From: UBA287 sp034190325
GTDB lineage: Archaea; Thermoplasmatota; UBA186; UBA287
NCBI GenBank assembly: GCA_034190325.1
Contig: JAXHST010000081.1
Location: 1 to 61,537, forward strand
DNA length: 61,537 nt
Direction: 5' to 3'
In this document: positions 42,902 through 52,156 of the stretch, piece after piece
Layout of the letters: each line of letters starts with the position of its first letter
Position numbering within the stretch: the stretch's first letter is position 1
The notes under the pieces: generated by a model
The model's database searches: none
What the model was told of the DNA's origin: nothing
Seen by the model: the letters and a program-made list of their open reading frames with translations, nothing else
Program-made: the position numbers and the translations under genes

Positions 42902-44229
42902 TCAGCTATTTTTTTGGGGAGCTTGATCTCATGAAACCTGTTTTGCCATCTTCACTCTTTTTTATTGCATCTGGCTCAGCCCTTTTTCTCTGGCTGAGAA
43001 AAAGATTTACGGCAGAGCTATCTATGAGCTCTGCTATGAGAATAGCTGCCATAATGTGGTTTGTTCTGCCTTTATTAAGCACTATACCGTTTTTGGTTGC
43101 TGGCGATCTAGATTTTGTCAGCGCCCTCTTTGAAGCAATGTCCGGCTACACAACCACTGGCTTAACTATGTATGCGGACGTAGAATCATTACCGGACAGC
43201 ATACTGTTCTGGAGATCCTTTATGCAGTGGATAGGTGGTATAGGGATATTGGCGCTTTTCATCACCATCTTCTCTTCCAGAACTCCTGTGCTAAGGAGGC
43301 TTTACACTGCGGAGGGCAGGAGCGATACTGTGAACTTCGATGTCGTAAGGACCTCAAGGACCCTCTGGCTCTTTTATTTTGTCGTTACTGCGCTCTGCTT
43401 TCTGCTTTTGTGGAACGCAGGGATGCCACTCTTTGACTCCTTAAATCATGCTTTCACATCCCTTTCTACCGGGGGCTTCTCTGTTAAGAATAGCAGCATA
43501 GGCTATTACAACAATTTATGGATTGAGATAATCCTTATGATCTTCATGATTGTAGGAGCCACAAACTTTGTCTACATGATAAATCTTATAAAATCAATTC
43601 CAAAAAGGAAAAAGCCAGCTCTAAACGTGGAGCTAGAGGGTTTTCTCATTATCCTTTTTATAGCTATCGCTTTCATCGTCTTTGTGGGGAAGATGGATCT
43701 CAGGGGAGCATCCTTCCAGGCGATTTCTGCTACGGCAACCACTGGTTTTCAGACAAGGAATTTGAACAGCTGGAGCGATTTCAACAAGGTCATGCTTAGC
43801 TTACTTATGATAGTCGGCGGATCTTCAGGCTCCACTGCTGGAGCTGTGAAGATATTCCGTGTTGAGATATTCTTCCTCTCGCTATACTGGTACTTCAGGA
43901 GGCTGGCTCTACCAAAGGATGCGGTCATCGTCCAGAGGTTCGGGGGAAAAAAGGTACAAAACGAGGAGGTTGTTCATGTGGTTCAATATATAATGATCTA
44001 TGTTCTGAGCCTTCTTGCAGGAGCTATGGTGCTGACAGCATATGGCAACCCTTTTGTAAACTCTTTTTTTGAGGCTGCTAGCGCTATAGGGAACACAGGT
44101 TTATCCGTGGGTATAACCTCTGCCGGAATGCCGACGGTAGAGAAGATCGTTCTTACAATAGAGATGTGGATAGGACGTGTTGAGATATTTCCTGTGCTTA
44201 TGCTCTTTTTCAGGGCGCGGACAGGCTAA
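42793..44229 (+). CDS. trkH: Trk/Ktr-type potassium uptake channel subunit TrkH
   Basis: A 478-residue membrane protein with four tandem M1-P-M2 units. The pore loops are visible as SGYTTTGLTMY (near 117), TSLSTGGFSV (near 225), ATATTGFQTRN (near 315) and AIGNTGLSVG (near 435). The family moves K+ or Na+ under control of a cytoplasmic TrkA/KtrA subunit, which is not encoded nearby. The ATG at 42793 follows AAGG and is the same start as in the duplicated fragment at 38421. The C-terminal FPVLMLFFRARTG is the normal TrkH end, so the gene is complete. Confidence 0.93.
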   Translation: MKRFYLCMKSERILNTLGYIGVMFMTYGFLSLILIVFSYFFGELDLMKPVLPSSLFFIASGSALFLWLRKRFTAELSMSSAMRIAAIMWFVLPLLSTIPFLVAGDLDFVSALFEAMSGYTTTGLTMYADVESLPDSILFWRSFMQWIGGIGILALFITIFSSRTPVLRRLYTAEGRSDTVNFDVVRTSRTLWLFYFVVTALCFLLLWNAGMPLFDSLNHAFTSLSTGGFSVKNSSIGYYNNLWIEIILMIFMIVGATNFVYMINLIKSIPKRKKPALNVELEGFLIILFIAIAFIVFVGKMDLRGASFQAISATATTGFQTRNLNSWSDFNKVMLSLLMIVGGSSGSTAGAVKIFRVEIFFLSLYWYFRRLALPKDAVIVQRFGGKKVQNEEVVHVVQYIMIYVLSLLAGAMVLTAYGNPFVNSFFEAASAIGNTGLSVGITSAGMPTVEKIVLTIEMWIGRVEIFPVLMLFFRARTG

Positions 44230-44392
44230 GGCAAAAACTATCGGACATAAGAATCTTAACCGGCATAAACTTTAGCTCAGGTGAAATCCGGTAGCGGGAA
44301 TAGTGGCTTTGCTGGATCCCACATATGAGCTCTTCTGAAAAAGTTAGTTCTAAGATCTCTGGTACTTCTCCAGACACAGATCTTTAATATAG

Positions 44393-44518
44393 ATGTTAGT
44401 ACAGGCGGCTAAAGACCATATAGATGCAGAGCTTGCTGCCGGAAAAAGGTGCGCAATCAAAGTAGGATATTATGGGCATTCGGGGGAGGCAACAGTATGT
44501 TTAGATGTGGTGTCTTAA
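44393..44518 (+). CDS. Possible 41-residue protein or gene remnant
   Basis: A short open frame (AAKDHIDAELAAGKRCAIKV, then GYYGHSGEATVCLDVV) with coding-like composition but no family I recognise. It sits in the 285-nt gap between trkH and the convergent UxaE-like gene and overlaps the latter by 4 nt. A T-rich, A/T-rich stretch (TCTTTAATATAG) directly before the ATG is too close to act as its TATA box. It may be the tail of a lost gene. Confidence 0.25.
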   Translation: MLVQAAKDHIDAELAAGKRCAIKVGYYGHSGEATVCLDVVS

Positions 44519-45822
44519 GTCTTTAGATACCTTGTATTCCCCTGAAAGTTAAGCCCCTCTATCAGCCTGGAGGTTAATGCTTCCACCTCTTTATCAACAA
44601 GCTCTTTGAATGTTTCATCCTCCTTATACGCGTTTATTATCCCTTCTCTGATATACCTTTTTCCGCTTTCATCCCTGAAGTTCAGAGCAAGGTATGAATT
44701 GAATCTGAAAAATTCCTCTCCTGGGCTCTTTTCACTTTTGTTCTCTGCATTCTTTACCTGCTCCTTTACCTCCTCTGTAGCGAGCTCCCCTCTATTTTTT
44801 ATCTCTTCGCGCAGGAATCCTAGCGTATCGTTATAAGCTCTCTCAAATACACCTCTATGCCTGCTCTTGGAGAGAAGCTCAAAGATGAGCTCTATATAGA
44901 CTCCAGAGATCTTGTACTTGAGCTTTTTGTTTGTAGCCTTCAACAGAGCTTCATATGTGCCTTTTCCTTTACCGCTGTAAGGGCTTGTGCCGCTACCGGA
45001 GTGGAAACAGAGAAGAGACCCATGCCTTCTAGCTATGCTGTTCAGATCTATCATGTGCTCTTCCAGCCCGATAAGATCTCCTGTGAAATCCGTTCTTTTT
45101 CTGAAGCCTACGTTGGGAGCAACAAAGTCTACATTAAGCCCTCTTTCCCTCCACTCCTTAAGAACAAAATCCATCTCTTCTATTGCAGTCCTCTCTTTAG
45201 TCTCATCAAGGGAGATTTCAAAGCCGAAGTTTTCTTTTTTTCTGCTGATGTATTCGTAGAGATCCTGCATCACGTCAATAGCTTTCGCAAATTTTATTGC
45301 ACACCTCTTCTCAGCTGGTGTTTCATATTTGCCCACAAGATTTAGCCTCCTGAACCTATCCTCACTGTATCCTCTCTGATCAAAGAGGGCGGAAGCGTCT
45401 ATCGTAAAGAAATCTACTGCGTCTGTGCTCAGCGCTTCATCGATCTCTTTTTTGTTATACCCTATTGAGCTTTTTATCTCTTCTTCGCTTATCCTTTTTT
45501 TCTCAAAAGTTCCGGCTATCCTTTTAACAGCCATTGAAGAGGAGCCTATAATAAGATGATCTGCCTCAAGTTCTATAACAACATCTTTCTCCTGTGCAGC
45601 TCTCCTGGCTTTTGTGAGGTACTCTTTTATAGAGGTCCCTGTGTGCCCCAATGTGGGATATCCATGGGTGTTCACAACTTCTTCAAGGGCTGTCTCTCTC
45701 CCAAATGAGAGCCCCAGGGTTCCTGCTGTGCTGTTCGCTTTATAACTGTTGAGTATGCCCTCCAAAAGCACATCTGGCAATCTAATACCCGTGTACGGGT
45801 GAGGAATTTTTCCAAGGCGCAT
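44515..45822 (-). CDS. Tagaturonate/fructuronate epimerase family protein (UxaE-like)
   Basis: A 435-residue protein that reads as a TIM-barrel sugar-acid enzyme: ELEADHLIIG, DAVDFFTIDASALFD, FEISLDETKERT, NVDFVAPNVGFRKRTDF and SLLCFHSGSGTSPYSGKG with metal-binding Asp, Glu and His residues. This pattern fits the UxaE family, which epimerises D-tagaturonate and D-fructuronate. It is transcribed away from an SDR gene that matches fructuronate reductase, the next step, which supports the call. A TATA-like ATTATTTATATGG lies about 28 nt before the ATG. A related C4-epimerase of another keto-acid cannot be excluded. Confidence 0.7.
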   Translation of the reverse strand: MRLGKIPHPYTGIRLPDVLLEGILNSYKANSTAGTLGLSFGRETALEEVVNTHGYPTLGHTGTSIKEYLTKARRAAQEKDVVIELEADHLIIGSSSMAVKRIAGTFEKKRISEEEIKSSIGYNKKEIDEALSTDAVDFFTIDASALFDQRGYSEDRFRRLNLVGKYETPAEKRCAIKFAKAIDVMQDLYEYISRKKENFGFEISLDETKERTAIEEMDFVLKEWRERGLNVDFVAPNVGFRKRTDFTGDLIGLEEHMIDLNSIARRHGSLLCFHSGSGTSPYSGKGKGTYEALLKATNKKLKYKISGVYIELIFELLSKSRHRGVFERAYNDTLGFLREEIKNRGELATEEVKEQVKNAENKSEKSPGEEFFRFNSYLALNFRDESGKRYIREGIINAYKEDETFKELVDKEVEALTSRLIEGLNFQGNTRYLKT

Positions 45823-45856
45823 ATAAAAACATGGTATTTTCCATATAAATAATTAA

Positions 45857-45907
45857 CCAGCTTGCTGGAGCGCAGGGAATTGTTAATTTATAAGTATTCA
45901 AAATACT
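45857..45907. promoter_or_regulatory. Control region between divergent hexuronate genes with two inverted repeats
   Basis: CCAGCTTGCTGG (45857-45868) and AGTATT-CAA-AATACT (45893-45907) lie between the TATA-like box of the UxaE-like gene and the start of the SDR gene. The second overlaps the A/T-rich TTTATAAG box of the SDR promoter. They are placed to repress or activate both genes; the regulator is not in the window. Confidence 0.4.
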
Positions 45908-45926
45908 ATCAAAATAGGGAATAACT

Positions 45927-46730
45927 ATGGAAGGAGTAAATGGAAAAGTGATCTTTATCACGGGAGCTACAGGTGTGATATGCAGTGAAATAGCAAAAGC
46001 GCTTGCTAAAAATGGTGCAAAACTCATTCTGGGCTATCATAAAAAACCTGCAGATGCTTTGCTGGAAGAGATAAAAGGTATTGGCTCAGATGCTATAGCT
46101 GTGAATATAGATGTGGTTGATGGGAAAGATGTGAAAAGAGCTGTGGGTACTGCTATAAGCGCATTTGGCAGGGTTGATGCTCTCATCAATGGTGCAGGGG
46201 GAAACGATCCGAAAGCAACAACGAGCAGCGAAGTGCCATTCTTTGATCTTCCTCTGGAAGAGGTAAAAAAGGTCTTTGATATAAACTTCACAGGAGCTTT
46301 TATATGCTCGCAGGCATTCGGAAGAGCTTTCGCAGAGAAAAAAGGTGGAGTAATCCTCAATATATCATCCATGAGCGCTATAAGACCTATGACAAGGGTT
46401 CCTGCTTACTCTGCTGCCAAGGCAGCGCTGAGCAATTTTACACAATGGCTTGCTGTTGAGATGGCTATGAATTACTCCTCAAACATAAGGGTAAATGCTA
46501 TAGCCCCTGGCTTTTTGTTGACAGAACAGAACAGGCTCCTTCTTTTAAAAGAGAATGGAGATCTCAGTGAGAGAGGGAAGAGGATCATAGAGCATACACC
46601 CCAAGGAAGATTCGGAGAACCAAAGGATATGATAAGCACGGTGCTCTGGCTTCTTTCCTCAGGCTCTGAGTTTGTAACCGGTATAACCGTGCCTGTAGAT
46701 GGGGGCTTTTCTGCATACGCGGGGGTTTAG
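45927..46730 (+). CDS. uxuB: Fructuronate reductase / D-mannonate oxidoreductase, SDR type
   Basis: A 267-residue classical SDR that reduces D-fructuronate to D-mannonate. TGATGVICSEIAKAL is the cofactor loop (IC replaces the usual second Gly pair). NGAGGNDPKATT is the segment seen in YjmF-type mannonate oxidoreductases. Catalytic Ser lies in NISSMSA and Tyr-Lys in YSAAKAALSNFTQWLAVEMA. The end VTGITVPVDGGFSAYAGV is diagnostic. Neighbouring genes supply the epimerase before it and the mannonate dehydratase after it. An inverted repeat overlaps the promoter. Confidence 0.9.
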   Translation: MEGVNGKVIFITGATGVICSEIAKALAKNGAKLILGYHKKPADALLEEIKGIGSDAIAVNIDVVDGKDVKRAVGTAISAFGRVDALINGAGGNDPKATTSSEVPFFDLPLEEVKKVFDINFTGAFICSQAFGRAFAEKKGGVILNISSMSAIRPMTRVPAYSAAKAALSNFTQWLAVEMAMNYSSNIRVNAIAPGFLLTEQNRLLLLKENGDLSERGKRIIEHTPQGRFGEPKDMISTVLWLLSSGSEFVTGITVPVDGGFSAYAGV

Positions 46731-46784
46731 AATATAACGTTAAAATCTGGAATAATTATTTATAGAGCGCCCAAGATTATCTCC

Positions 46785-48863
46785 ATGGATCTGCACTCAG
46801 GGAAGGCTATTTTGCAAGTTAGAGACGAAGGCTTTAATATAGCTATGGATGGAAGGACGATTTTAGAGAGCTACGATAGATATCCAATCTCTTACATGAT
46901 GGATGGAGGATGGATTAAAGCAGAAGAATTGCATGAGTCTGAAGGCTCAATCATATTTTCTAAAGGAAAGGTATCTTTCTCTGCACCCGATCGCAATCTA
47001 TTTAGGATATCTTTGTCTGTTGATGGAGCTGAAAAAACAACGCTAAACTTCCGCTCAGCGCAGCACTTTTATGGATTTGGAGAGCGCTTCGATTCCCTGG
47101 ATCAGAGAGGGAAGCGTGTGGAGCTCTGGAACGTTGATGCAGAGGGCCCCAAAAATGGAAGAGCCTATAAGAATGTGCCTTTTTTCCTCACTGAGAGATA
47201 CGGCATTTACATAGATACCACTTCCAGAGTTGTTTTCCATCTGTGTGATGAAGGGGAAGAATATTACTCCATAACCGTCGATGGCCCTGACGTAGATATA
47301 TACATACTATGTGAAAAGGATCCTATGAAGATAATAGAAGCTTATGCCAATCTCTCTGACAAACCACCTCTGCCCCCCAAATGGGTCTTTGCTCCATGGA
47401 AGAGCAGGGATGTACACCACAGCAGTGCAGAGGTCTATGAGGACTTCAAGATGATGAGAGAAAAGGGTATACCATGCGGCGTTCAGGTTATAGATAGCCC
47501 ATGGGAAACCAGGTATAACAATTTCGTTGTTAATAGAAAGCAGTTTCCAGACTTTGAAAGGATGGTTGAGGAGCTTCATGATCTGTGTTACAGGTTATTT
47601 CTGTGGATAACCCCTTTCACAAACATAGAGAGTGATGCAAGCGAGGTTGATGGACAGGAGAGGGAAAAGGCTGAGAACTTCGATTACGCAGAGAAGCACG
47701 GTTATTTCGTAAAAAATAGAGAAGGAGAGCCCTATATTATAGAGTGGTGGAAGGGGAAAGGCGCGCTCATAGACTTTACAAATGAGGAAGCAAAGGAGTG
47801 GTGGAAGGAGCAGCACAGAAAGGTCCTTGCGTATGCGGATGGCTTTAAAACCGATGATGGTGAGTATGTGCCCGAGGATGCAATCTTTTCAAATGGAAAA
47901 AGCGGAAGGGAGATGCATAACCTGTATCCCCTGCTATATAACAGGGCCATATATGAGGCAACAATTGAGGCAAAAGGGGAGGGGCTTGTTTTTGCAAGAA
48001 GCGGATGGGCAGGATCCCAGGTTTATCCATGCGTCTGGGCCGGAGATCAGGGATCAGATTTCTCCTTGGATAATGGTTTGCCTACAGTAATAATTGCCGG
48101 GCAGAGCGCCGGAATGAGCGGTTTTTCGCTCTGGGGGCATGACATAGGAGGCTATGGAGATAAAGGATCCAGCAAGAGGTGCTTTATAAGATGGGCCCAA
48201 CTCGGGGCGTTGAGCCCCATAATGCAGATACACGGAAAAAGGAACACAGAACCATGGAGCTTTGATGATGAGACATTATGCATATACAGAAAATATGCGA
48301 AGCTGCACACCTCTCTATTTCCTTACATCTACAGTTACGCAAGACAAGCATCTGAGAGAGGTCTCCCTATCATAAGGAGCCTGTTCCTTCTTTACCCGGA
48401 GGATGAAAGAGCGCATAAGGAGGTCTATGAGTACTTTTTGGGTAATGAACTGCTTGTGGCACCCATATATGATGAGAGCGATGAGAGAGTTGTTTATCTG
48501 CCTTCCGGGCTATGGGTAGATTTCTGGACTAAGGAGAGCTATAAGGGTCCTACGGATATGATATACAGAGCGCCTTTAGATAAGATCCCTCTGTTCGTTA
48601 AGGGTGGTGCGATATTGCCGTTCATGGGCGATGAGGTAGATTCCCTGGAGGGGTATGACGATAAGAGAATGAGAATAGAGGTCTATCCTTCAAGCAAAAC
48701 GGATTTTGAGCTTTATGACGGAACAGAGTTGCGTCTTGAGAATGAAGTCCTGCACATAGCAGGAAAAAAGAGGAGAGAGTACATCATAGACGTCTTTGCA
48801 AGACAGAATTTTAGAAGGGTTGTTGAGGGCTCTACCATGGACATAGATGTCAAGATGGCATAA
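46785..48863 (+). CDS. Family GH31 glycoside hydrolase
   Basis: A 692-residue GH31 enzyme. The N-terminal beta-sandwich covers about 1-190 and includes HFYGFGERFDSLD. The barrel follows (PPLPPKWVFAPWKSRD), with the nucleophile Asp in GFKTDDGEY and the acid/base in the WAGDQGSDF segment, then the SLWGHDIGGYG motif and C-terminal beta domains. There is no signal peptide, so it acts inside the cell on imported glycosides. Residues around the nucleophile (KTDDGE) are closest to alpha-xylosidase and alpha-glucosidase groups. In this cluster it may release sugar from an oligosaccharide containing uronic acid; that is inference. A TATA-like box lies 27 nt upstream. Confidence 0.9.
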   Translation: MDLHSGKAILQVRDEGFNIAMDGRTILESYDRYPISYMMDGGWIKAEELHESEGSIIFSKGKVSFSAPDRNLFRISLSVDGAEKTTLNFRSAQHFYGFGERFDSLDQRGKRVELWNVDAEGPKNGRAYKNVPFFLTERYGIYIDTTSRVVFHLCDEGEEYYSITVDGPDVDIYILCEKDPMKIIEAYANLSDKPPLPPKWVFAPWKSRDVHHSSAEVYEDFKMMREKGIPCGVQVIDSPWETRYNNFVVNRKQFPDFERMVEELHDLCYRLFLWITPFTNIESDASEVDGQEREKAENFDYAEKHGYFVKNREGEPYIIEWWKGKGALIDFTNEEAKEWWKEQHRKVLAYADGFKTDDGEYVPEDAIFSNGKSGREMHNLYPLLYNRAIYEATIEAKGEGLVFARSGWAGSQVYPCVWAGDQGSDFSLDNGLPTVIIAGQSAGMSGFSLWGHDIGGYGDKGSSKRCFIRWAQLGALSPIMQIHGKRNTEPWSFDDETLCIYRKYAKLHTSLFPYIYSYARQASERGLPIIRSLFLLYPEDERAHKEVYEYFLGNELLVAPIYDESDERVVYLPSGLWVDFWTKESYKGPTDMIYRAPLDKIPLFVKGGAILPFMGDEVDSLEGYDDKRMRIEVYPSSKTDFELYDGTELRLENEVLHIAGKKRREYIIDVFARQNFRRVVEGSTMDIDVKMA

Positions 48864-48873
48864 GTCTAGAGTG

Positions 48874-50418
48874 TTATAGTGATATTATAACTGCGAGAGC
48901 GCCAAATATGGAAAGAGTAACAAGGCAGGCAACTATGAAGCCTGCCCATGTCTCCCTCTTTGGCCAGCCTATATCAAGGAACAACTTTCTGTACTCTTTT
49001 TTGTCCTCCCCGCTATAGATCCTGTTGAGGAACTCTTTTCTATTCTCAGGCGCTGTTAGAAGGCTTACAACTATGGTTAATGCTATCCCCATGGTAAGAA
49101 AGAGAAATACCTCTAAAGCATACCCTATGCCCAGAGATCTGCATACAAGAAATGTTGCTGAAGAGGAGAGGAAGCCAGCCCATGCGCCCTTTGAGTTTAT
49201 CCTGTGCCATGCAACCCCAAGCCACCACGATATGCCCGTAAAGCCCAGGATCTCAGCCATTATCTTTATCCCCTCAACAACGCTTGGCAGAAAGAAGGCG
49301 AAGAGAACTGAAGCAAGAGCTATCATAAAGGAAAAAAGCCTTCCGTATTTAAGGTACTCTTTTTCCTCCCTTCCTGGGCGTAGACCAGAGTAAACCTGCG
49401 TCATGAGCGCTCCTCCATCAATCATGTAGCTATCTACACTGCTCATCCCCATCGCCATGAAGCTTGCTATCACAAGTCCTGTTATGCCGGTGGGAAGAAA
49501 ATCGTGTATGACGTATCCAAACAACATCTCCCTATTTACCAGGGCGGGGTATATTATGAAGCCTGCCACTCCAACTATGGCCCATGCTATCGTGCAGAAG
49601 CGCTTTAATGTCATTCCGTATGTGACTCCAATCCTGCTCCCAAGTTCATTGCGTGCGCTGCCACAGATCTCCATGTGGTGTGGCTGACAGGGCCATGAAG
49701 CAAGCTGCGCTATTATAAGCGCGATTATGTAGCCCAGAGTGAGCTCATGTGGGGCTACCATGGACAGGTAGCTCGCAGGCAGGGCTTCATTCATCGCATG
49801 CATACCACCAACATGCGAGATTACAGGTATCAGCAGCCCGAATGAGAATATTATTATCATAAATCCCTGTATGAAGTCTGTTATGACTGCAGCTTTGAGA
49901 CCGCCGGATATGCCGTATATCACGAAAACAACGAACATTATGATGATCGAAAGCTCAATACTCACAGCGCCGAGCGTAGCTGCGCTTATGACTCTACCTG
50001 TGGCCTGCAGTATGGTCCCTATATATACAAAGTAGAAAACAGCGCCCATAAATGCATACGCTATAGAGAAGCTCTTTGAGAATCGCTCTTCAAAGAAATC
50101 CGCTGTTGTTAAACATTTGCTCCTTCTGAATATGGGCGCAAGTATCCAGAAAAAAGGGGTTAGTGGAAGGAGGTTGAACTGATACCATATGCCTGAGTAG
50201 CCAGCAGAGTAGCATGCTCCCGCGATTGCTACAGGATGGTCGCTTGCTGTTCCTGTTCCGAACATGTGCATTAAAGAATAGCCCCAATTAAATCTTCTTT
50301 CACCCATAAAAAAAGACTCTCTACTTTTAGCCGCAGTTCTTGACTCAAATAAGCCTATCAGCACCATAATAAAAAGGTATATGCCCACAACAGAGAGATC
50401 TATAAAAAGCTCTTCCAT
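48874..50418 (-). CDS. Sodium:solute symporter (SSS family)
   Basis: A 514-residue transporter with 13-14 membrane helices. Family features are FFMGERRFNWGYSLMHMFGT in the first helices, GISGGLKAAVITDFIQGFMI for helix 5-6, and ASFMAMGMSSVDSYMIDGG near the sodium site of helix 8. SSS members import sugars, sugar acids, proline or carboxylates with Na+. Its position between the GH31 gene and the KDPG aldolase operon suggests uptake of a uronate or its glycoside. It is transcribed divergently from the aldolase operon and shares with it a short control region. Confidence 0.9.
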   Translation of the reverse strand: MEELFIDLSVVGIYLFIMVLIGLFESRTAAKSRESFFMGERRFNWGYSLMHMFGTGTASDHPVAIAGACYSAGYSGIWYQFNLLPLTPFFWILAPIFRRSKCLTTADFFEERFSKSFSIAYAFMGAVFYFVYIGTILQATGRVISAATLGAVSIELSIIIMFVVFVIYGISGGLKAAVITDFIQGFMIIIFSFGLLIPVISHVGGMHAMNEALPASYLSMVAPHELTLGYIIALIIAQLASWPCQPHHMEICGSARNELGSRIGVTYGMTLKRFCTIAWAIVGVAGFIIYPALVNREMLFGYVIHDFLPTGITGLVIASFMAMGMSSVDSYMIDGGALMTQVYSGLRPGREEKEYLKYGRLFSFMIALASVLFAFFLPSVVEGIKIMAEILGFTGISWWLGVAWHRINSKGAWAGFLSSSATFLVCRSLGIGYALEVFLFLTMGIALTIVVSLLTAPENRKEFLNRIYSGEDKKEYRKLFLDIGWPKRETWAGFIVACLVTLSIFGALAVIISL

Positions 50419-50483
50419 ACCTTTTATTTCCTCTCTTTTATATATAATTTCCTTTCCTATGCACCTCTATTCTCCTTGAAAGA

Positions 50484-50500
50484 GGTTTAAAGCTTAAACC
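50484..50500. promoter_or_regulatory. 17-bp palindrome upstream of the KDPG aldolase operon
   Basis: GGTTTAAAGCTTAAACC has perfect 7-bp arms around AGC. It ends a few bases before the TATA-like CTTTTAATAC (50505-50514), which is about 26 nt before the ATG at 50535. The divergent SSS promoter lies on the other side (near 50441). It is a good operator candidate for a regulator of sugar-acid genes. Confidence 0.5.
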
Positions 50501-50534
50501 AAATCTTTTAATACAAAAACTTTGATTTAACCCC

Positions 50535-51173
50535 ATGGGGGAGATAGAGGAAACGTTAAAGGAGATAGAAAAAGAGGGCATAATAGCAATAATAAGATGC
50601 AACGATGATGAGGAAGCTCTGAAGCTTGCTGAGGCTATAAGGGCCGGGGGCATAAAGCTCATAGAGATCACTATGACTGTACCAAATGCCATTGGAGTTC
50701 TTAGAGAGCTGTCGGGTAGGGAGGATATTGTTGTTGGCTCAGGCACGGTTCTTGAACCGAGCACCGCAGCGCTATGCATCGCAGAAGGAGCAAAGTTCAT
50801 AGTGAGCCCTGCTTTTGATGAAGAGACAGTAAAACTCTGCAACAGGAACGATGTTCTATGCATCCCTGGCATAGGGAGCGTGACTGAAGCTCTAAGAGCT
50901 TTTGAGATAGGGGCAAGGGCTGTTAAGCTATTTCCTAGCGAGGTTCTGGGAAAGGAGTTTATCAAAGCGATTAGAAGGCCTTTGCCATACGCCAGGGTAA
51001 TACCTACGGGAGGGGTTTCTTTAGGGAATGTGAACGATTGGTTTAGCGCTGGAGCATTTGCCATAGGTGTTGGTGGCGCTCTGACAGCGCCCGGGGAAAA
51101 AGGCTATGAGTGCATAAAGGAGCTTGCAGGAAAGTTTGTTCTGGAGATAAAAAAGGTCAGGGGACAAAAATGA
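50535..51173 (+). CDS. eda: 2-dehydro-3-deoxyphosphogluconate (KDPG) aldolase
   Basis: A 212-residue class I aldolase that cleaves KDPG to pyruvate and glyceraldehyde 3-phosphate. GIIAIIRCNDDEEALKLAEA at the N terminus, the catalytic Glu in IEITMTVPNA, GSGTVLEP, the Schiff-base Lys in ARAVKLFPSEVLG and phosphate-binding PTGGVSL are all present. It starts a six-gene plus-strand operon running to 57810 and overlaps the next gene by ATGA. The bacterial-type Eda in an archaeon, rather than the archaeal KD(P)G aldolase, suggests acquisition by transfer. Confidence 0.94.
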   Translation: MGEIEETLKEIEKEGIIAIIRCNDDEEALKLAEAIRAGGIKLIEITMTVPNAIGVLRELSGREDIVVGSGTVLEPSTAALCIAEGAKFIVSPAFDEETVKLCNRNDVLCIPGIGSVTEALRAFEIGARAVKLFPSEVLGKEFIKAIRRPLPYARVIPTGGVSLGNVNDWFSAGAFAIGVGGALTAPGEKGYECIKELAGKFVLEIKKVRGQK

Positions 51174-52156
51174 GAGTTGGAATAACTATGTTCAGAGAGA
51201 TAACGGAAGAAAAAGCAAAGCTGGCCCGGCAGCTGGGCGTTAGTTCTTTAGTAGTGCATACACCCGATCTGGGAGGCGAGGGCTACTGGAGGTTCTCTGA
51301 TCTTCTCCATCTTAAGGAGCATGCGAGAGCTGAGGGGCTAGAGCTTGTTGCTATAGAGAACATGCCCAGAAGCTGGTATGATAAAATAATGCTCGGTTTA
51401 GAGGGCAAAGAAGAGCAGATAGAGTGCTGGTGCAGGACCTTAGAAAATATGGGCAAGGCCGGTATAAAGGTACTGGGATATGACTGGATGCTGGGGGGAG
51501 TTTCAAGGACATGCATGCATTCAAAGGGCAGGGGTGGAGCCAGGGTAACAGAGTTCGATTACGAACTTGTCAGGAATGCTCCCGCTGAGAAGATGGATGC
51601 GCAGTATGCAGATGCTCTGCTAATGAATATAAGCGCCGAGGATCTGTGGAAGAACTGCCTTGCATTTTTGAAAGAAGTCATTCCTGTGGCTGAGAGCTCA
51701 GGTGTTGTTATGGCTCTGCACCCAGATGATCCTCCTATATCGCAGCTTGGAGGTATGAACAGGATATTCTGCAGCGTTGATGCTTTCAAAAAATCTATGG
51801 AAGAGGTACCAAGCGAAAGCAACAGGATCGAATTCTGTCAGGGAACGTTCGCAGAGATGGGGTGCGATATCTATGGAACCATCAAAGCTTTCGGTAAAAG
51901 GATTGCCTATGCGCATCTGAGGAATGTGAAGGGCAGAGTACCAAAGTTCTCAGAGGCTTTTATAGATGAAGGGGATATAGATATGCTTGAGGCTATGAGA
52001 GCTTATAAAGAGGGAGGCTTTGATGGTCTTCTATTACCGGATCATCCTCCAGTCATGGTAGGCGATGAGATATGGAGCCCATTTTTCCCTGTGGGAGGGG
52101 ACAGGGGGTGGAGCTATACTATAGGTTATATAAAAGGTCTGCTGAGGGCACTATGA
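51170..52156 (+). CDS. uxuA: Mannonate dehydratase
   Basis: A 328-residue UxuA, which dehydrates D-mannonate to 2-keto-3-deoxygluconate using a divalent metal. It is a TIM barrel with AIENMPRSWYDKIMLG, the long segment VLGYDWMLGGVSRTC, the metal-site MALHPDDPPISQLGG, CQGTFAEMGCD and AHLRNVKG, and the end LLPDHPPVMVGD. The ATG at 51170 is in an ATGA overlap with the aldolase gene, and its own stop overlaps the next dehydratase the same way. The family usually has 340-400 residues, so this is a slightly short but complete member. Confidence 0.94.
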   Translation: MRVGITMFREITEEKAKLARQLGVSSLVVHTPDLGGEGYWRFSDLLHLKEHARAEGLELVAIENMPRSWYDKIMLGLEGKEEQIECWCRTLENMGKAGIKVLGYDWMLGGVSRTCMHSKGRGGARVTEFDYELVRNAPAEKMDAQYADALLMNISAEDLWKNCLAFLKEVIPVAESSGVVMALHPDDPPISQLGGMNRIFCSVDAFKKSMEEVPSESNRIEFCQGTFAEMGCDIYGTIKAFGKRIAYAHLRNVKGRVPKFSEAFIDEGDIDMLEAMRAYKEGGFDGLLLPDHPPVMVGDEIWSPFFPVGGDRGWSYTIGYIKGLLRAL

